From contig NZ_CP011930.1 of assembly GCF_001040945.1 (NCBI RefSeq), positions 4,459,021-4,523,020 on the forward strand: a stretch of DNA of 64,000 bases, read 5' to 3'. This stretch comes from Herbaspirillum seropedicae (lineage in GTDB: Bacteria; Pseudomonadota; Gammaproteobacteria; Burkholderiales; Burkholderiaceae_D). This document shows, in pieces, positions 9,065-19,825 of this stretch; within the stretch, counting starts at the first letter, position 1, and each line of letters begins with the position of its first letter. The notes below the pieces were generated by a model. It was given only the letters and a program-made list of their open reading frames with translations. It did not search any database and had not been told where the DNA came from. Position numbers and translations under genes: made by a program.

Positions 9065-10600
9065 ATGACCAACATGAGTAACGATTATCTGAAAAAGATC
9101 CTGACCGCCCGCGTCTACGACGTCGCCCAAGAAACCCCGCTGGAACTGGCGAATACGCTGTCGCAAAGGATTGATAATCGAATTTACTTCAAGCGTGAAG
9201 ACATGCAGAGCGTGTTCAGCTTCAAGCTGCGCGGCGCCTACAACAAGATGGCCCACCTGACGCCGGCGCAACTCAAGCGCGGCGTCATCTGCGCCTCCGC
9301 CGGCAACCACGCCCAGGGTGTGGCGCTGTCGGCCGCGCGCCTGGGCTGCCGGGCGGTCATCGTCATGCCCACCACCACCCCGCAGGTCAAGATCGACGCC
9401 GTCAAGGCCCGCGGCGGCGAGGTGGTGCTCTTCGGCGACTCCTTCACCGATGCCTACGAACACGCGCTGACGCTGGAAAAGAAGCAGAAGCTGACCTTCG
9501 TCCATCCTTTCGACGACCCCTACGTGATCGCCGGCCAGGGCACGGTGGGCATGGAAATCCTGCGCCAGCATCCGGACCCTATCCACGCCATCTTCGTGGC
9601 CATCGGCGGCGGCGGCCTGATTGCCGGGGTAGCTTCCTACGTCAAGGCAGTGCGCCCGGACATCAAGATCATCGGCGTGCAGACCACCGATTCGGACGCC
9701 ATGGCGCGCAGCCTCAAAGCCGGGCGCCGCGTGGCGCTGCCGGACGTGGGCCTGTTCTCGGACGGCACGGCGGTCAAGCTGGTCGGTGAAGAAACCTTCC
9801 GCATCGCCAAGGAACTGGTGGACGAAGTCATCATCGTCGACACCGACGCCGTCTGCACCGCCATCAAGGACATCTTCCAGGATACCCGCAGCATCGTGGA
9901 GCCTGCCGGCGCCTTGGCGGTAGCTGGCGCCAAGGCTTACGTGGAACGCGCCAAGGCAAGCAAGAAGCCGATCAAGGGTGAATCGCTCATCACCATTGCC
10001 TGCGGCGCCAACATGAACTTCGACCGCCTGCGCTTCGTGGCCGAGATGGCCGATGCGGGCGAGGCGCGCGAAGCGGTCTTCGCGGTCACCATTCCGGAAG
10101 AACGCGGCAGCTTCCGCCGTTTCTGCGAAACCGTGGGGCCGCGCAACGTCACCGAATTCAACTACCGCATCAGCGATGCCAAGGCGGCGCACGTGTTCGT
10201 CGGCATCCAGGTGTCGGCAGCCGACGAGGCCGGCAAGATCGCTCGCAACTTCGAGAAGGCCGGCTTTGGCGTGCTCGACCTGACCCATGACGAACTGGCC
10301 AAGGTCCACATCCGCCACCTGGTCGGCGGCAAGAGTGACCTGACCGGCGACGAGTTGCTGTATCGCTTCGAATTCCCGGAGCGTCCGGGTGCGCTGATGA
10401 AGTTCCTCTCCAGCATGAACCCGGGCTGGAACATCAGCCTGTTCCACTACCGCAACCAGGGGGGGGACGTGGGCCGCATCCTGATCGGCCTGCAGGTGCC
10501 GAAGAAGGAAATGAAGGAGTTCCGCGCCTTCCTGGCACAACTGGGCTATCGTCACTGGGACGAAAGCAAGAACCCGCTGTACAAGCTGTTCCTCGGCTAA
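9065..10600 (+). CDS. ilvA: Biosynthetic threonine ammonia-lyase IlvA
   Basis: 511 residues. Catalyses deamination of L-threonine to 2-oxobutanoate, the first committed step to isoleucine. The PLP lysine sits in [24 protein letters not shown], and the phosphate-binding glycine loop is [14 protein letters not shown]. Two C-terminal ACT-like regulatory domains (about 330-510: [22 protein letters not shown] and [20 protein letters not shown]) mark the isoleucine-inhibited biosynthetic form rather than the short catabolic enzyme. Starts at 9065 or 9074 (MSNDYLKK) are both possible; neither has a clear Shine-Dalgarno. A strong hairpin follows the stop before queF. Confidence 0.96.
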   Translation: MTNMSNDYLKKILTARVYDVAQETPLELANTLSQRIDNRIYFKREDMQSVFSFKLRGAYNKMAHLTPAQLKRGVICASAGNHAQGVALSAARLGCRAVIVMPTTTPQVKIDAVKARGGEVVLFGDSFTDAYEHALTLEKKQKLTFVHPFDDPYVIAGQGTVGMEILRQHPDPIHAIFVAIGGGGLIAGVASYVKAVRPDIKIIGVQTTDSDAMARSLKAGRRVALPDVGLFSDGTAVKLVGEETFRIAKELVDEVIIVDTDAVCTAIKDIFQDTRSIVEPAGALAVAGAKAYVERAKASKKPIKGESLITIACGANMNFDRLRFVAEMADAGEAREAVFAVTIPEERGSFRRFCETVGPRNVTEFNYRISDAKAAHVFVGIQVSAADEAGKIARNFEKAGFGVLDLTHDELAKVHIRHLVGGKSDLTGDELLYRFEFPERPGALMKFLSSMNPGWNISLFHYRNQGGDVGRILIGLQVPKKEMKEFRAFLAQLGYRHWDESKNPLYKLFLG

Positions 10601-10606
10601 GACCGA

Positions 10607-10639
10607 CGCGGCGCGCCACCCCAGTGGCGGCGCGCCGCG
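10607..10639 (+). other. Strong GC-rich hairpin between ilvA and queF
   Basis: Eleven consecutive pairs join CGCGGCGCGCC (10607-10617) to GGCGCGCCGCG (10629-10639). There is no T-run after it, so it may be a weak or factor-assisted terminator or a 3' end stabiliser for the ilvA message. Confidence 0.5.
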
Positions 10640-10683
10640 GCAGCATCACTGAACGTCATCAGCAGCACCGCAGGAGTATCCAC

Positions 10684-11559
10684 ATGGACCACACCAACCC
10701 GTCCGCATCCCCCGCCAGCCATTCGCCAGAGAGCTCGCCGCTGGGCAAGAGTTCGCAATATCCGACCCATTACGACCCCAGCCTGCTGTTTCCGATTCCG
10801 CGCGCACCCAAGCGCGCCGAATTGCAGATCAGCGGCACCCTGCCCTTCTTCGGCGTGGATCTCTGGACGGCCTACGAGATTTCCTGGCTGAACCTGCGCG
10901 GCAAGCCACAGATCGCCATCGCCACCTTCATGGTGCCGGCCGATTCACCGAATATCATCGAATCGAAGTCCTTCAAGCTGTATCTGAATTCCTTCAACCA
11001 GGAGCGCCTGGAAAGCGCCGACCAGTTGATCGACAAGATGCGCACCGACCTCTCCGCCGCCGCCGGCGCCCAGGTGCAGGTGGCGCTGACCGAACCGGCG
11101 CAGTTCGGCCAGTTGCAGTTCGGTGAACTCTCCGGCCTGCTGCTGGACCGGCTGGATGTGGAGATCGAAGCCGCCGCCAGCGGCGCTCATCCGGACGGCA
11201 GCCAGCTGCGCGCCAATACCGAGGAAGCCACCGTGGAGGAAACCCTGGTGTCGCACCTGCTCAAGTCCAACTGCCCGGTGACCAGCCAGCCTGACTGGGG
11301 CAGCGTACAGATCCAGTACGTGGGCGCGCCCATCGACCAGGAGCGGCTGCTGAAGTACATCATCGGATTTCGCGAGCACAACGAGTTCCACGAACAATGC
11401 GTGGAACGCATCTTCACCGACATCCTGCGCTACTGCAAACCGCAGAAGCTGGCGGTATATGCCCGCTACACCCGGCGCGGCGGGCTGGACATCAATCCCT
11501 GGCGCAGCAATTTCTCCAGCGCCAAGCCGCCTTCGCAGTTGCGCAACGCGCGCCAATAA
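10684..11559 (+). CDS. queF: NADPH-dependent 7-cyano-7-deazaguanine reductase QueF (long form)
   Basis: 291 residues from ATG 10684, which has AGGAG 9 bp upstream; an in-frame start at 10624 lacks this. QueF reduces preQ0 to preQ1 in queuosine synthesis. The family blocks are the NADPH-contact motif [15 protein letters not shown], the nucleophile segment [15 protein letters not shown] with its Cys, and [16 protein letters not shown] near the C terminus. Its length matches the two-domain YqcD/QueF form of proteobacteria rather than the 165-residue Bacillus form. It lies alone between ilvA and pagP, with a hairpin after its stop. Confidence 0.96.
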   Translation: MDHTNPSASPASHSPESSPLGKSSQYPTHYDPSLLFPIPRAPKRAELQISGTLPFFGVDLWTAYEISWLNLRGKPQIAIATFMVPADSPNIIESKSFKLYLNSFNQERLESADQLIDKMRTDLSAAAGAQVQVALTEPAQFGQLQFGELSGLLLDRLDVEIEAAASGAHPDGSQLRANTEEATVEETLVSHLLKSNCPVTSQPDWGSVQIQYVGAPIDQERLLKYIIGFREHNEFHEQCVERIFTDILRYCKPQKLAVYARYTRRGGLDINPWRSNFSSAKPPSQLRNARQ

Positions 11560-11890
11560 ACCCTGGTCAGTAAGTAGCCCGTTGCCGGTGCGCGGCCTCG
11601 TTGAGGGCCGCACACCGTCACAAAATTGTTAGCAAATCTTGCAAAAGCACGTTTGTCACCTTTGGCGGACTGCCGCCGTGCCGCATATTTGGTAACATCT
11701 TGCCCTTCTGCAATATGAAGGATAACGGGAAACTTTTGGCACAATCCCTGTCAATCCTGCATGGCCCATGCATGAGTTTGCCTGGCCGTGCGATGTCCCA
11801 CCATCGTTTTTTTAGCAATCCTGCCCATCGCCACGCTCCTGCTCCGCTTTAGCGCAGCCGTGGGGCTTTAGCCTGTAGTTGACAATAAAT
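11560..11890. other. Intergenic region between queF and pagP
   Basis: 331 bp. It holds a hairpin at 11587-11616 (GGTG+GCGGCC pairing with GGCCGC+CACC around one mismatch, no T-run) that may end the queF transcript. The rest is moderately AT-rich and presumably carries the pagP promoter, but I cannot pick a convincing -35/-10 pair. Short ORFs here have no ribosome binding sites. Confidence 0.5.
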
Positions 11891-12508
11891 ATGATAACCA
11901 CCACCTCCTCGCATCCGCGCACCCCGACCCCTGCTTCGCCACTGCGCGCCTGGCGCCGCCTGGCGATGGTCGCCACCGCCGCCATTGCATTGGCTCCCGT
12001 CGCGCACGCCGAAGACAACCAGTACAGCCTGTGGCAGCAGACCAAGGACCACGCCGCCAACATCTGGAACCAGGGCGAAAGCGAGCTCTATCTGTCCGGC
12101 GTCGCCCACCACGGTCGCGGCACCTACACCAAGGAAAAGCTCAACGAGCTCAACGAACATGCCTGGGGCCTGGGCTACGGCAAGACCCTGCGCAATGAAA
12201 AGGGCGACGATGAATCCTTGTACGGTTTCGTGCTCAAGGATTCGCATCGCCACCCGCAGTACATGGCCGGCTACGCCTATGAATGGGTCTTCCCGATCGC
12301 CAAGACCGGTCTGGAAGTCGGGCTGGGCGGCACGGCCATGTTGATGAGCCGCCAGGATTACTTCCACAGCGTCCCCTTCCCGGTGCCGCTGCCGCTGGCT
12401 TCCATCGGCACCAAGAAAGGCAAGATCATGTTCGCCTACGTGCCGCGCCTGTCGGCCAACAAGAACAACGGCGACGTGCTGCTGATCTTCGGCCGCATCG
12501 AAATGTAA
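11891..12508 (+). CDS. pagP: PagP-like lipid A palmitoyltransferase
   Basis: 205 residues from ATG 11891; an in-frame TTG at 11879 is an alternative. An Arg-rich N region and a signal sequence ending near PVAHA precede the mature protein. PagP features are visible: an amphipathic N-terminal helix region (YSLWQQTKDHAANIWNQGE), the strand ELYLSGVAHHGRGTYTKEKLNELNEHAWGLGYGK, then FVLKDSHRHPQYMAGYAYEW, and a C terminus ending in FGRIEM. The family is an eight-stranded outer membrane barrel that moves palmitate from phospholipids to lipid A. Orthologues in beta-proteobacteria such as Bordetella are known. It is monocistronic, so envelope-stress regulation is plausible but not visible. Confidence 0.88.
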   Translation: MITTTSSHPRTPTPASPLRAWRRLAMVATAAIALAPVAHAEDNQYSLWQQTKDHAANIWNQGESELYLSGVAHHGRGTYTKEKLNELNEHAWGLGYGKTLRNEKGDDESLYGFVLKDSHRHPQYMAGYAYEWVFPIAKTGLEVGLGGTAMLMSRQDYFHSVPFPVPLPLASIGTKKGKIMFAYVPRLSANKNNGDVLLIFGRIEM

Positions 12509-12728
12509 TATCAGCGGGCATGGCGGGGGTCACCCCGCTGTGCCGCCGCCCGTGTGTCCGCTTGCATACACTGGGCTCTCGAAGTTTTTCTAGAAAAATC
12601 CTCAAAAAACACCGGAAACTGACTTGATTGGCAACAAGTTTCCGCGCATCATCGCCGCAGATGGCGCATCTTGCGGCAATTCCCTTCATTCGGCCCGAAT
12701 TCACCTCCTGTTCGGCGCTTTCAAAGCG

Positions 12729-12756
12729 TTACCTGCCTCCCAAACAGGCCTATAAT
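12729..12756 (+). promoter_or_regulatory. Candidate promoter for ptsN-hprK-rapZ
   Basis: TTACCT (12729-12734) and TATAAT (12751-12756) with a 16-bp spacer, 40 bp upstream of the ptsN ATG. A 14-bp palindrome TTTTTCTAGAAAAA lies further upstream at 12585-12598, with no obvious role. Confidence 0.4.
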
Positions 12757-12796
12757 CCAGCTCAAAGCTTCAGCCTGTAGCAATTCCTTGAGCGTC

Positions 12797-13270
12797 ATGA
12801 CTAATCTTGCAAAAATCCTGTCTCCAGAAAACGTTGTTCTGGATCTGGAAGTCTCCAGCAAAAAAAGAGCTTTCGAACAAGCCGGCCTGACCTTCGAAAA
12901 CAACAGCGGCATCGCCCGCTCCACCGTTTCCGAAAACCTGTTTGCTCGCGAGCGCCTTGGCTCCACCGGGCTTGGGCATGGCGTGGCCGTGCCGCACGGA
13001 CGCATCAAGGGATTGAAGGCGCCGCTGGCGCTGTTCATGCGGCTGGCCGCGCCGATTCCCTTCGAGTCGCCCGATGGCCAGCCGGTCAAGCTGCTGGTGT
13101 TCCTGCTCATTCCCGACCATGTGACGCAGCAGCACCTGGAAATCCTGTCGGAAATCGCCGAGATGTTCTCCGACGACGCCTTCCGCAATGAACTCACCCA
13201 TGAACCCGATCCTGCCGTGGTCCACGCCCGCATCGTGACCTGGCAGACTTCGATGGAAAAGGCCGGCTGA
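12797..13270 (+). CDS. ptsN: Nitrogen-regulatory PTS IIA protein (PtsN/EIIA-Ntr)
   Basis: 157 residues from ATG 12797 ([17 protein letters not shown]). The phosphorylation-site histidine is H67 in [11 protein letters not shown], in the standard EIIA fructose/mannitol-type domain. EIIA-Ntr receives phosphate from the PTS-Ntr chain (EI-Ntr, NPr) and regulates potassium uptake, nitrogen metabolism and other targets rather than sugar import. It is followed by hprK 46 bp later and then rapZ. This order is well known in proteobacteria and links phosphorelay state to HPr kinase and RNA control. Confidence 0.95.
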   Translation: MTNLAKILSPENVVLDLEVSSKKRAFEQAGLTFENNSGIARSTVSENLFARERLGSTGLGHGVAVPHGRIKGLKAPLALFMRLAAPIPFESPDGQPVKLLVFLLIPDHVTQQHLEILSEIAEMFSDDAFRNELTHEPDPAVVHARIVTWQTSMEKAG

Positions 13271-13316
13271 GGCCGCCCTCTTCCCTTCACCGCCACGCCA
13301 GTCAGACCGGAGCTCC

Positions 13317-14255
13317 ATGCCCACCTATTCCGCGTTGTCGATCCAGCAGCTCTACGAAGAAAACCGCGAATCCCTGCAACTGGGATGGTTCGCCGGCTTC
13401 CCCGGCGGTGAGCGCCTCATCTCCGGCGACGCCGTCTCGGCCTCGGACCAGGTCGGCCACCTGAACCTGATCCACCCTGGCCGCATCCAGGTCTTCGGCC
13501 ATCAGGAAATCGAATACTACGACCGGCTCTCCAACACCTCGCGCGCCTACCAGACCGCCGAACTGGTGACCGGCGAGCCGCCAGCCTTCATCATCGCCCA
13601 GGGCTTGTCCACTCCGCCCGATATCCTGGCGGTCTGCGACGAAAAGAACATCCCGCTGTTTTCCACGCCGCTGCCGGCAGCGCAGGTGATCGACTACCTG
13701 CGCGTGTACCTGTCCAAGAAACTGGCGCAGCAGATCACCATGCACGGGGTGTTCATGGATGTGCTGGGAGTGGGTGTGCTGATCACCGGCGAATCCGGCC
13801 TGGGCAAGAGCGAACTGGGCCTGGAACTGATCTCGCGCAGTCACGGCCTGGTGGCCGATGATGCGGTCGAATTCGCCCGCATCGCTCCCAACATGATCGA
13901 GGGCCGCTGCCCGCCGCTGCTGGCCAACCTGCTGGAAGTGCGCGGCCTGGGTCTGCTGGACATCAAGGCCATCTTCGGCGAGACCGCCGTGCGCCGCAAG
14001 ATGCGCCTCAAGCTGATCGTCCACCTGGTCCGCCGCAGCACCCTGGAAGAGAACTACGAACGCCTGCCGCTGGATGCGCAATATGAAGAAGTGCTGGGCC
14101 TGCCCATCCGCAAGGTGGTCATCCCCGTGGCGGCGGGCCGCAACATCGCGGTGCTGCTGGAAGCCGCCGTGCGCAACACCATCCTGCAACTGCGCGGCAT
14201 CGATACCCTCAAGGAATTCATCGAGCGCCAGCGGCGCGCCATGAACGGCGAATAA
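13317..14255 (+). CDS. hprK: HPr kinase/phosphorylase
   Basis: 312 residues, the usual length. Phosphorylates and dephosphorylates a serine on HPr. The Walker A motif is GESGLGKS at 158-165, and the downstream signature with [21 protein letters not shown] is clear. H143 and the D181 region (VADDAVEF) are the catalytic neighbourhood in the family. GGAGCTCC directly precedes the ATG. It sits 46 bp after ptsN and 77 bp before rapZ, consistent with one transcription unit. Confidence 0.97.
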   Translation: MPTYSALSIQQLYEENRESLQLGWFAGFPGGERLISGDAVSASDQVGHLNLIHPGRIQVFGHQEIEYYDRLSNTSRAYQTAELVTGEPPAFIIAQGLSTPPDILAVCDEKNIPLFSTPLPAAQVIDYLRVYLSKKLAQQITMHGVFMDVLGVGVLITGESGLGKSELGLELISRSHGLVADDAVEFARIAPNMIEGRCPPLLANLLEVRGLGLLDIKAIFGETAVRRKMRLKLIVHLVRRSTLEENYERLPLDAQYEEVLGLPIRKVVIPVAAGRNIAVLLEAAVRNTILQLRGIDTLKEFIERQRRAMNGE

Positions 14256-14332
14256 GCGCCCTCGATATCCCGTCCGCCGGGAATGGATGCGCGCTCTGCG
14301 AGCAGCTTGCGCAATGCGTTATTATTGTCGGC

Positions 14333-15235
14333 ATGCGAATCGTTCTGATCACCGGCATCTCCGGCTCCGGCAAATCGGTAGCACTGCATGTGCTCGAAGA
14401 CGCCGGCTATTTCTGCGTCGACAACCTGCCACCGTCCCTGCTGTGCGACCTGGTGCAGACCCGCATCCAGGAAGGCGCCAGCAGGCTGGCCGTGGCCACC
14501 GATGCGCGCAGCGCCGATTCCCTGGCCACCCTGCGCCACGACATCGACCAGTTGCGCGCCGACGGCCACGACGTCAAGGTCTTCTTCCTGACCGCCTCCA
14601 GCGAAACCCTGATCACCCGCTTTTCCGAGACCCGTCGCAGCCACCCGCTGTCACACCGCCTGCTGCCGGGCGGCAATCCCAGCGACCGCCTGACGCTGTC
14701 CGAATGCATCGAACTCGAGAAGGAAATGCTGGCCGACATGCAGGAGATCGGGCTGGTGATGGATACCTCGCAGTTGAGTTCCAACAAGCTGCGCGGCTGG
14801 ATCAAGGACCTGGTGGACCTGGAGCGCTCGCCGCTGACGCTGCTCATCGAATCCTTCGCCTTCAAGCACGGCCTTCCACTGGATGCCGACCTGGTCTTCG
14901 ACGTGCGCATGCTGCCCAATCCGCACTATGACCTGGCGCTACGCCCCTTGACCGGACGCGACCAGCCGGTCATCGATTTCCTCGATGCCGATGCCGAGGT
15001 GGCGGAGATGTTCAACGATATCCGTCGCTTCGTGGAAAAGTGGCTGCCGTCCTTCAAGGGCGACAACCGCAGCTACCTGACCGTGGCCATCGGCTGCACC
15101 GGCGGCCAGCACCGTTCGGTCTACCTGGCCGAGCGCCTGGCCAGCCATTTCCGCGCCACCGAACAGGTGGTGTGCCGCCACCGCCAGCTAGACCGTCGCC
15201 AGCAGGTCGTCGCTGCGCAAAGCCCCCAGCAGTAG
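14333..15235 (+). CDS. rapZ: RNase adapter protein RapZ (YvcJ family nucleotide-binding protein)
   Basis: 300 residues. The Walker A motif GISGSGKS is at 8-15. The family block [24 protein letters not shown] and the C-terminal domain signature [19 protein letters not shown] are unmistakable. In E. coli RapZ binds small RNAs and delivers GlmZ to RNase E, controlling glucosamine-6-phosphate synthase; in other species the GTPase/ATPase role is less clear. The last 48 bp overlap the 3' end of convergent mutY (see finding). The extra C-terminal residues past RHRQLDR lie in this overlap. Confidence 0.95.
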   Translation: MRIVLITGISGSGKSVALHVLEDAGYFCVDNLPPSLLCDLVQTRIQEGASRLAVATDARSADSLATLRHDIDQLRADGHDVKVFFLTASSETLITRFSETRRSHPLSHRLLPGGNPSDRLTLSECIELEKEMLADMQEIGLVMDTSQLSSNKLRGWIKDLVDLERSPLTLLIESFAFKHGLPLDADLVFDVRMLPNPHYDLALRPLTGRDQPVIDFLDADAEVAEMFNDIRRFVEKWLPSFKGDNRSYLTVAIGCTGGQHRSVYLAERLASHFRATEQVVCRHRQLDRRQQVVAAQSPQQ

Positions 15236-16324
15236 TTTCTTGACCGGGGCCGGCAGGGGCGCCTCGCCCAGCCGCGCCACCGGATACCAGACCAGTGCGC
15301 CCTCGGCGATGCGCTGGCTGCGGCTCTGCATGGCGACCTGGAACGGCGCCACATGCAGCTTGAAGTGGGTGAAGACGTGCGAGAACGGTTGCAGCTTGCG
15401 GCAACCCTGCAGCTCGCCGTAGGGGGCCACCAGCGTGCGCACGGCAGTATCGAACTGCGCCGCACCACCCACGGCGATCTCGGGCAGCGACAACAGCCCG
15501 CCCCAGATGCCACTGTCAGGACGCTGCTCCAGCAAGACATCCTCGCCATGGGTGATGACCAGCATCACCGTCTCTCTTTCCGGGACCGCCTTCTTGGGCT
15601 TGCTGACCGGCAGTTCGGCCACGCGGTCCTGCGCCAGCGCCACGCAGCGCCCGGCCAGCGGACAGCGCTCGCAGGCCGGCTTGCCGCGCACGCACAGGGT
15701 TGCGCCCAGGTCCATCAGGCCTTGCGTATAGGATTCGATATCCTGGTCGGGCAGCAAGGCCACGGCCCGCAGCCAGAGCTTGTCTTCAATGGGCTTGGCG
15801 CCCGGATAACCATCAATGCCGAACACCCGCGCAAAGACGCGCTTGACGTTGCCGTCCAGGATGGCGGCGCGCCGCCCATAGGAAAACGCCGCAATGGCCG
15901 CCGCCGTGGAACGGCCGATGCCGGGCAGGTCGGCCAGCAGGTCGGGATCATCCGGAAAACGCCCACCATATTGCTCCACCACGCGCTGGGCGCACTTGTG
16001 CAGGTTGCGCGCCCGGGTGTAATAGCCCAGCCCGCTCCACAAGGCCATGACATCCTCGCTGGGCGCGGCGGCCAGGGCGAATACATCCGGGCAGCGTTCC
16101 AGGAAACGCTGGTAATAGGGAATGACCGCGGCCACCTGGGTCTGCTGCAGCATGATCTCGGAGAGCCAGACGCGATAGGCGTCGCGGGTGTTCTGCCAGG
16201 GCAGCTTGTGGCGGCCATGCTGCTTCTGCCAGGCGATGACCGCCGCCGAGAAGGATGGATCTTCGTACTGCCCGGCCTCGGCCGAGGCTGGCGCCTTGCG
16301 CCGTGATTCGACGACACCCTTCAT
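15188..16324 (-). CDS. mutY: A/G-specific adenine DNA glycosylase MutY
   Basis: 378 residues from ATG 16324, whose first four bases overlap the mutM TGA (ATGA); upstream in-frame starts would lie inside mutM. MutY removes adenine mispaired with 8-oxoguanine. Catalytic E56 is in SEIMLQQTQ. The helix-hairpin-helix is [15 protein letters not shown] (133-147), with catalytic D157 in LDGNVKRV. The 4Fe-4S ligands are C211, C218, C221 and C227. A NUDIX-like 8-oxoG recognition domain fills the C terminus. Coupling to mutM joins two enzymes of the same GO repair pathway. The 3' end overlaps convergent rapZ by 48 bp. Confidence 0.97.
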   Translation of the reverse strand: MKGVVESRRKAPASAEAGQYEDPSFSAAVIAWQKQHGRHKLPWQNTRDAYRVWLSEIMLQQTQVAAVIPYYQRFLERCPDVFALAAAPSEDVMALWSGLGYYTRARNLHKCAQRVVEQYGGRFPDDPDLLADLPGIGRSTAAAIAAFSYGRRAAILDGNVKRVFARVFGIDGYPGAKPIEDKLWLRAVALLPDQDIESYTQGLMDLGATLCVRGKPACERCPLAGRCVALAQDRVAELPVSKPKKAVPERETVMLVITHGEDVLLEQRPDSGIWGGLLSLPEIAVGGAAQFDTAVRTLVAPYGELQGCRKLQPFSHVFTHFKLHVAPFQVAMQSRSQRIAEGALVWYPVARLGEAPLPAPVKKLLLGALRSDDLLATV

Positions 16325-17142
16325 TTCTGGCAGCTCACGCAATAAAAAGTGGAACGCTGCCCCTGCTTGATCTGTCGGATCGGGGTGGCGCAGATGCGGC
16401 AAGCTTCGCCGGTACGGTTGTAGACGAAGTAATTCTGCTGGAAATACCCCGACTGGCCATTGACGGCAATGAAGTCGCGCAAGCTGCTGCCGCCCTGCTC
16501 GATGGCGGCGGCCAGGGTCTCGCGGATGGCTTGGGCCAGGCGTTCATAGCGCGGCAGGCTGATCTTGCCGGCCGCCGTCTTGGGATGGATGCGCGCCTTG
16601 AAGAGGCTTTCCGAGGCATAGATGTTGCCCACGCCCACCACGATGTCGCCGGCCAGCAATACTTGCTTGATGGGAGCGCTGCGGCCCCGGGTCTGCCTGA
16701 ACAGCTCGCGGGCAGTGAATTTTTCTTCCAGCGGCTCCAGCCCCAGGCTGCGCAGCAGCAGATGCTCTTCCACCGCGCCGTCGGCCAGGTCGTGCCAGAG
16801 GATGGCCCCAAAGCGGCGCGGGTCGGTCATGCGCATGACCTGTCCGCCGACTTCGAGATCGAAGTGATCGTGCTTCTGCGGGGCGATGCCCGGCGGCAGG
16901 ATGCGCAGGTGGCCCGACATGCCCAGGTGCACGATGAGCGTGCCATGGTCGAAATGGATCAGCAGGTACTTGCCGCGCCGACCGGTGCTGCGGATGACGC
17001 GCCCGCGCAGCAAGGCCTCCAGGCCGACCGGAAAGGGCCAGCGCAGGCCGCTATGGCGCATGACGACGCCGCTGACGGTACGCCCCTCCAGGTGAGGTGC
17101 AACACCGCGGCGGGTAACTTCGACTTCTGGTAATTCTGGCAT
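16321..17142 (-). CDS. mutM: Formamidopyrimidine-DNA glycosylase MutM (Fpg)
   Basis: 273 residues. The start at 17142 is fixed by the invariant N terminus MPELPEVE, where the processed Pro is the catalytic nucleophile followed by the essential Glu. The longer in-frame extension to 17286 is therefore not used. Lys near [10 protein letters not shown] and the helix-two-turn-helix ([18 protein letters not shown]) are present. A C-terminal zinc finger is formed by [15 protein letters not shown] and FYCVSCQK. The enzyme excises 8-oxoguanine and ring-opened purines. Its stop overlaps the mutY start by 4 bp. Confidence 0.97.
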   Translation of the reverse strand: MPELPEVEVTRRGVAPHLEGRTVSGVVMRHSGLRWPFPVGLEALLRGRVIRSTGRRGKYLLIHFDHGTLIVHLGMSGHLRILPPGIAPQKHDHFDLEVGGQVMRMTDPRRFGAILWHDLADGAVEEHLLLRSLGLEPLEEKFTARELFRQTRGRSAPIKQVLLAGDIVVGVGNIYASESLFKARIHPKTAAGKISLPRYERLAQAIRETLAAAIEQGGSSLRDFIAVNGQSGYFQQNYFVYNRTGEACRICATPIRQIKQGQRSTFYCVSCQK

Positions 17143-17339
17143 CTGGCTGTTTTGACGGGACAACTGGCAAGCATTGCCGGGAAGGCCCATATGATAATGC
17201 AGATGCCGAAAACAAGACCTTGGTGCAGACATTGCAAGCTGCACAAGGCGGCTTGTCAAAGATGGATTACACTGCGCTGTCAGCATAGCCGCAGTTGTTA
17301 CGCGTAAAATCGAACCCTCCGAAACATCAGGATGACATC

Positions 17340-19142
17340 TTGAAAAAAACCATCGCCCTCCTCACCAGTTCCCTGCTGCTGACGGCCTGCGCGAGCTTCC
17401 AGCCGTCCGGCGAGAAGGCGAATGCCACGGCGGCCCAGGACCAGAAGAGCGCTTCGGCCAAGGCGGCCGCCCGCAAGAAGACGCCCAAGGCCAAGGTCCA
17501 GCAGCAGGAAGATGCGCTGCCCGCCGTCGAATTGAGCGAGGACATCCTCTACAAGGTGCTCACCGCCGAGATCGCCTTCCAGCGCGGCCAATGGCAGCCG
17601 GCCTACGTGACCATGCTGGCGGCCGCCCAGCAGACACGCGACCCGCGCCTGGCCAAGCGCGCCGCCGAGATGGCGGTGACGGCGCGCCAGCCCAGCGAAG
17701 CGCTGGTGGCGGTGCGCCTGTGGACCGAACTGGCCCCGCATTCGGATGAAGCCCTGCAGAACTACCTGGGCCTGATCATGCTCTCGGACAGCGTGGACGA
17801 GATCGAACCGTTGCTGACCCAGCGCCTGGCCGACGCCGCCCCGCAGGCGCGCGGGCCGATGCTGCTGCAGATCCAGCGCCTGCTGGTGCGCGCCAAGGAC
17901 AAGCAGGCCAGCTTCGCCATCCTGCAAAAGATCAGCCAGCCCTACGGCGACCTGATGGAAACCCACCTGGCCCTGGCCCAGGGCGCCTTCAGCGTGGGCG
18001 ACACCACCTATGCGCAGCGCGAGGCGCGCGCCGCCATGAAGATCAAGCCCGATTCCGAACTGGCCGTGCTGACCGCCGCCCAGGTCGCGCCGGACAACAA
18101 GGAAGCCACCAAGCTGGTCACCGAGTTCCTGCGCAAGTATCCGGATGCGCGCGAAGTGCGCGTAGCCTATGCCCGCACCCTGGTCGAGCAGAAGGACTAC
18201 AAGGACGCCCGCACCCAGTTCGAAGCCCTGCTCAAGGAAGACGGCGAAGACCCGACCACGCTGTTCGCCCTGGGCGTGCTGTCGGCCCAGACCGATCAGC
18301 TCAAGGATGCCGAGTACTATCTGCAGCGCTACCTGCAGGTGCTCTCGGCCATGCCCGAGGAAGACCGCGATCCCAGCCAGGCCATCCTGCTGCTCTCGCG
18401 CATCGCCGAGGAGCGCCGTGATATCGATGGCGCGCTGCGCTACCTGGACCGGGGCGAGCCCGGCACCGAAGGCTATGTGAACATCCAGGTCCGCCGCGCC
18501 CAGCTGCTGGCGCGCAAGTCCGATATCGAAGGGGCGCGCAAGGCGCTGGAAGCGGCACAATCGGAATCGACCAACGACGGTGAACAACTGCAACTGCTGC
18601 AGGCCGAATCGGCCCTGCTGCGCGACGCCAACCGCAACCAGGAGGCCGCCGATGTCATCAAGGCCGGCCTGGAGCGCTTCCCCAACAATACCGACCTGCT
18701 CTACGACTACGCCATGGTGCTGGACAAGCTGGGCAAGTACGACGAGATGGAAGCGTCCCTGCGTCGGGTCATCAAGCTGGCCCCCGGCAACCAGCATGCC
18801 TACAACGCGCTGGGTTATTCGCTGGCCGATCGCAATGTACGCCTGCCCGAGGCGCTGGAACTGATCAGGAAGGCCGCCGAGATGGCGCCCGAGGATGCCT
18901 TCATCGCCGACAGCCTGGGCTGGGTGCTGTTCCGCATGGGCCGACTGGATGAGGCCGAGACGCAGATGCGCCGCGCCTATGGCCTGCGCCCCGACGCCGA
19001 GATCGGCGTGCACCTCGGTGAAGTGCTGTGGACCCGCGGCAAGCAGGACGAGGCGCGCAAGATCTGGCGTGACGTCGCCCAGAAGGATCCCGCCAACGAA
19101 GTCCTGAAAAGCACGCTCACGCGGCTCAATGTGAAGCCATGA
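17340..19142 (+). CDS. TPR-repeat lipoprotein upstream of lolB
   Basis: 600 residues from a TTG start at 17340, chosen because AGGAT lies 7-8 bp upstream and it yields a clean lipoprotein signal ([16 protein letters not shown], Cys lipobox LTAC); the in-frame TTG at 17295 would spoil it. After an Ala/Lys-rich linker, tetratricopeptide-like repeats run over about residues 75-590 ([62 protein letters not shown]). A TPR protein in this place is conserved in Burkholderiales. It is probably an outer-membrane scaffold; no partner is proven. Its TGA overlaps the lolB ATG by 4 bp. Confidence 0.88.
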   Translation: MKKTIALLTSSLLLTACASFQPSGEKANATAAQDQKSASAKAAARKKTPKAKVQQQEDALPAVELSEDILYKVLTAEIAFQRGQWQPAYVTMLAAAQQTRDPRLAKRAAEMAVTARQPSEALVAVRLWTELAPHSDEALQNYLGLIMLSDSVDEIEPLLTQRLADAAPQARGPMLLQIQRLLVRAKDKQASFAILQKISQPYGDLMETHLALAQGAFSVGDTTYAQREARAAMKIKPDSELAVLTAAQVAPDNKEATKLVTEFLRKYPDAREVRVAYARTLVEQKDYKDARTQFEALLKEDGEDPTTLFALGVLSAQTDQLKDAEYYLQRYLQVLSAMPEEDRDPSQAILLLSRIAEERRDIDGALRYLDRGEPGTEGYVNIQVRRAQLLARKSDIEGARKALEAAQSESTNDGEQLQLLQAESALLRDANRNQEAADVIKAGLERFPNNTDLLYDYAMVLDKLGKYDEMEASLRRVIKLAPGNQHAYNALGYSLADRNVRLPEALELIRKAAEMAPEDAFIADSLGWVLFRMGRLDEAETQMRRAYGLRPDAEIGVHLGEVLWTRGKQDEARKIWRDVAQKDPANEVLKSTLTRLNVKP

Positions 19143-19771
19143 GTCGCAGCCGCTTGCTGATGCAGGCCAACACGGCCTGCCTGGTGACCTTGGTTGCGCT
19201 GCTGGCCGGTTGCGCCACAGTCTCGCAGGATGCCGTGCCGACCAATGCGACGGCGCCCGCCTACCAGAACAGCATCGAGATCGATGGCCGCATCTCGGTG
19301 CAGTACGAGCAGGATGATCGTCCGCAATCGCTGCACGGCAGCTTCTTCTGGAAGCAGACCGCACAGGAGCTGAACCTGGAGATGTTCTCGCCGCTGGGCC
19401 AGACGGTGGCCACCATCAACGTCAAGCCCGGCATCGCCACGCTGGTGCAGTCGGGACGCGCGCCGCAGGTGGCCACTGACGTCGATGCGCTGGCGGCGCA
19501 ATCGCTGGGCTGGCCGCTGCCGGTCTCGGGCATGCGCCAGTGGCTGCAAGGCAGCGGCATCGATGCCGCCGGCAAGCCCTTCGTGGCCAAGGCCGGCGAC
19601 AACGACGCCAGTTTCGCCACCCGCGATGGCTGGCGCGTCACCTATGCCAACTGGGAGAGCGATGCCGCCAGTGGCCAGGTGCGCCCCAAGCGCATCGACC
19701 TCGTGCGCAGCACCACGCAGGCCGGCAAGGTATCGATCCGCATTGCTATCGACAACTGGAAGAAGCCCTGA
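19139..19771 (+). CDS. lolB: Outer membrane lipoprotein receptor LolB
   Basis: 210 residues. A lipoprotein signal ends at LLAGC (lipobox LAGC). The mature part shows the LolB fold: SIEIDGRISVQYEQDDRPQSLHGSFFWKQ, ELNLEMFSPLGQTVATI, and LGWPLPVSGMRQWLQG. LolB accepts lipoproteins from LolA and inserts them into the outer membrane. It overlaps the TPR lipoprotein gene by ATGA and is followed 54 bp later by ispE, the standard order in beta- and gammaproteobacteria. Confidence 0.95.
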   Translation: MSRSRLLMQANTACLVTLVALLAGCATVSQDAVPTNATAPAYQNSIEIDGRISVQYEQDDRPQSLHGSFFWKQTAQELNLEMFSPLGQTVATINVKPGIATLVQSGRAPQVATDVDALAAQSLGWPLPVSGMRQWLQGSGIDAAGKPFVAKAGDNDASFATRDGWRVTYANWESDAASGQVRPKRIDLVRSTTQAGKVSIRIAIDNWKKP

Positions 19772-19825
19772 TTCCTCTTCATCCGGCATCACGTTTCACC
19801 TTCAACCGAACAATCCGCACTGCGC

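Noticed and set aside
11733..11750. A sigma-54-like TGGCAC element upstream of pagP
   Set aside because: The -12 part reads CTGT instead of TTGC at the required spacing.
16325..16402. Longer N terminus for mutY starting at 16402
   Set aside because: It lies inside the 3' end of mutM, while ATG 16324 forms a clean ATGA junction and gives the usual MutY length.
17298..19364. A 688-codon minus-strand frame opposite the TPR lipoprotein
   Set aside because: Shadow of the TPR gene; it also overlaps lolB and shows no domain.
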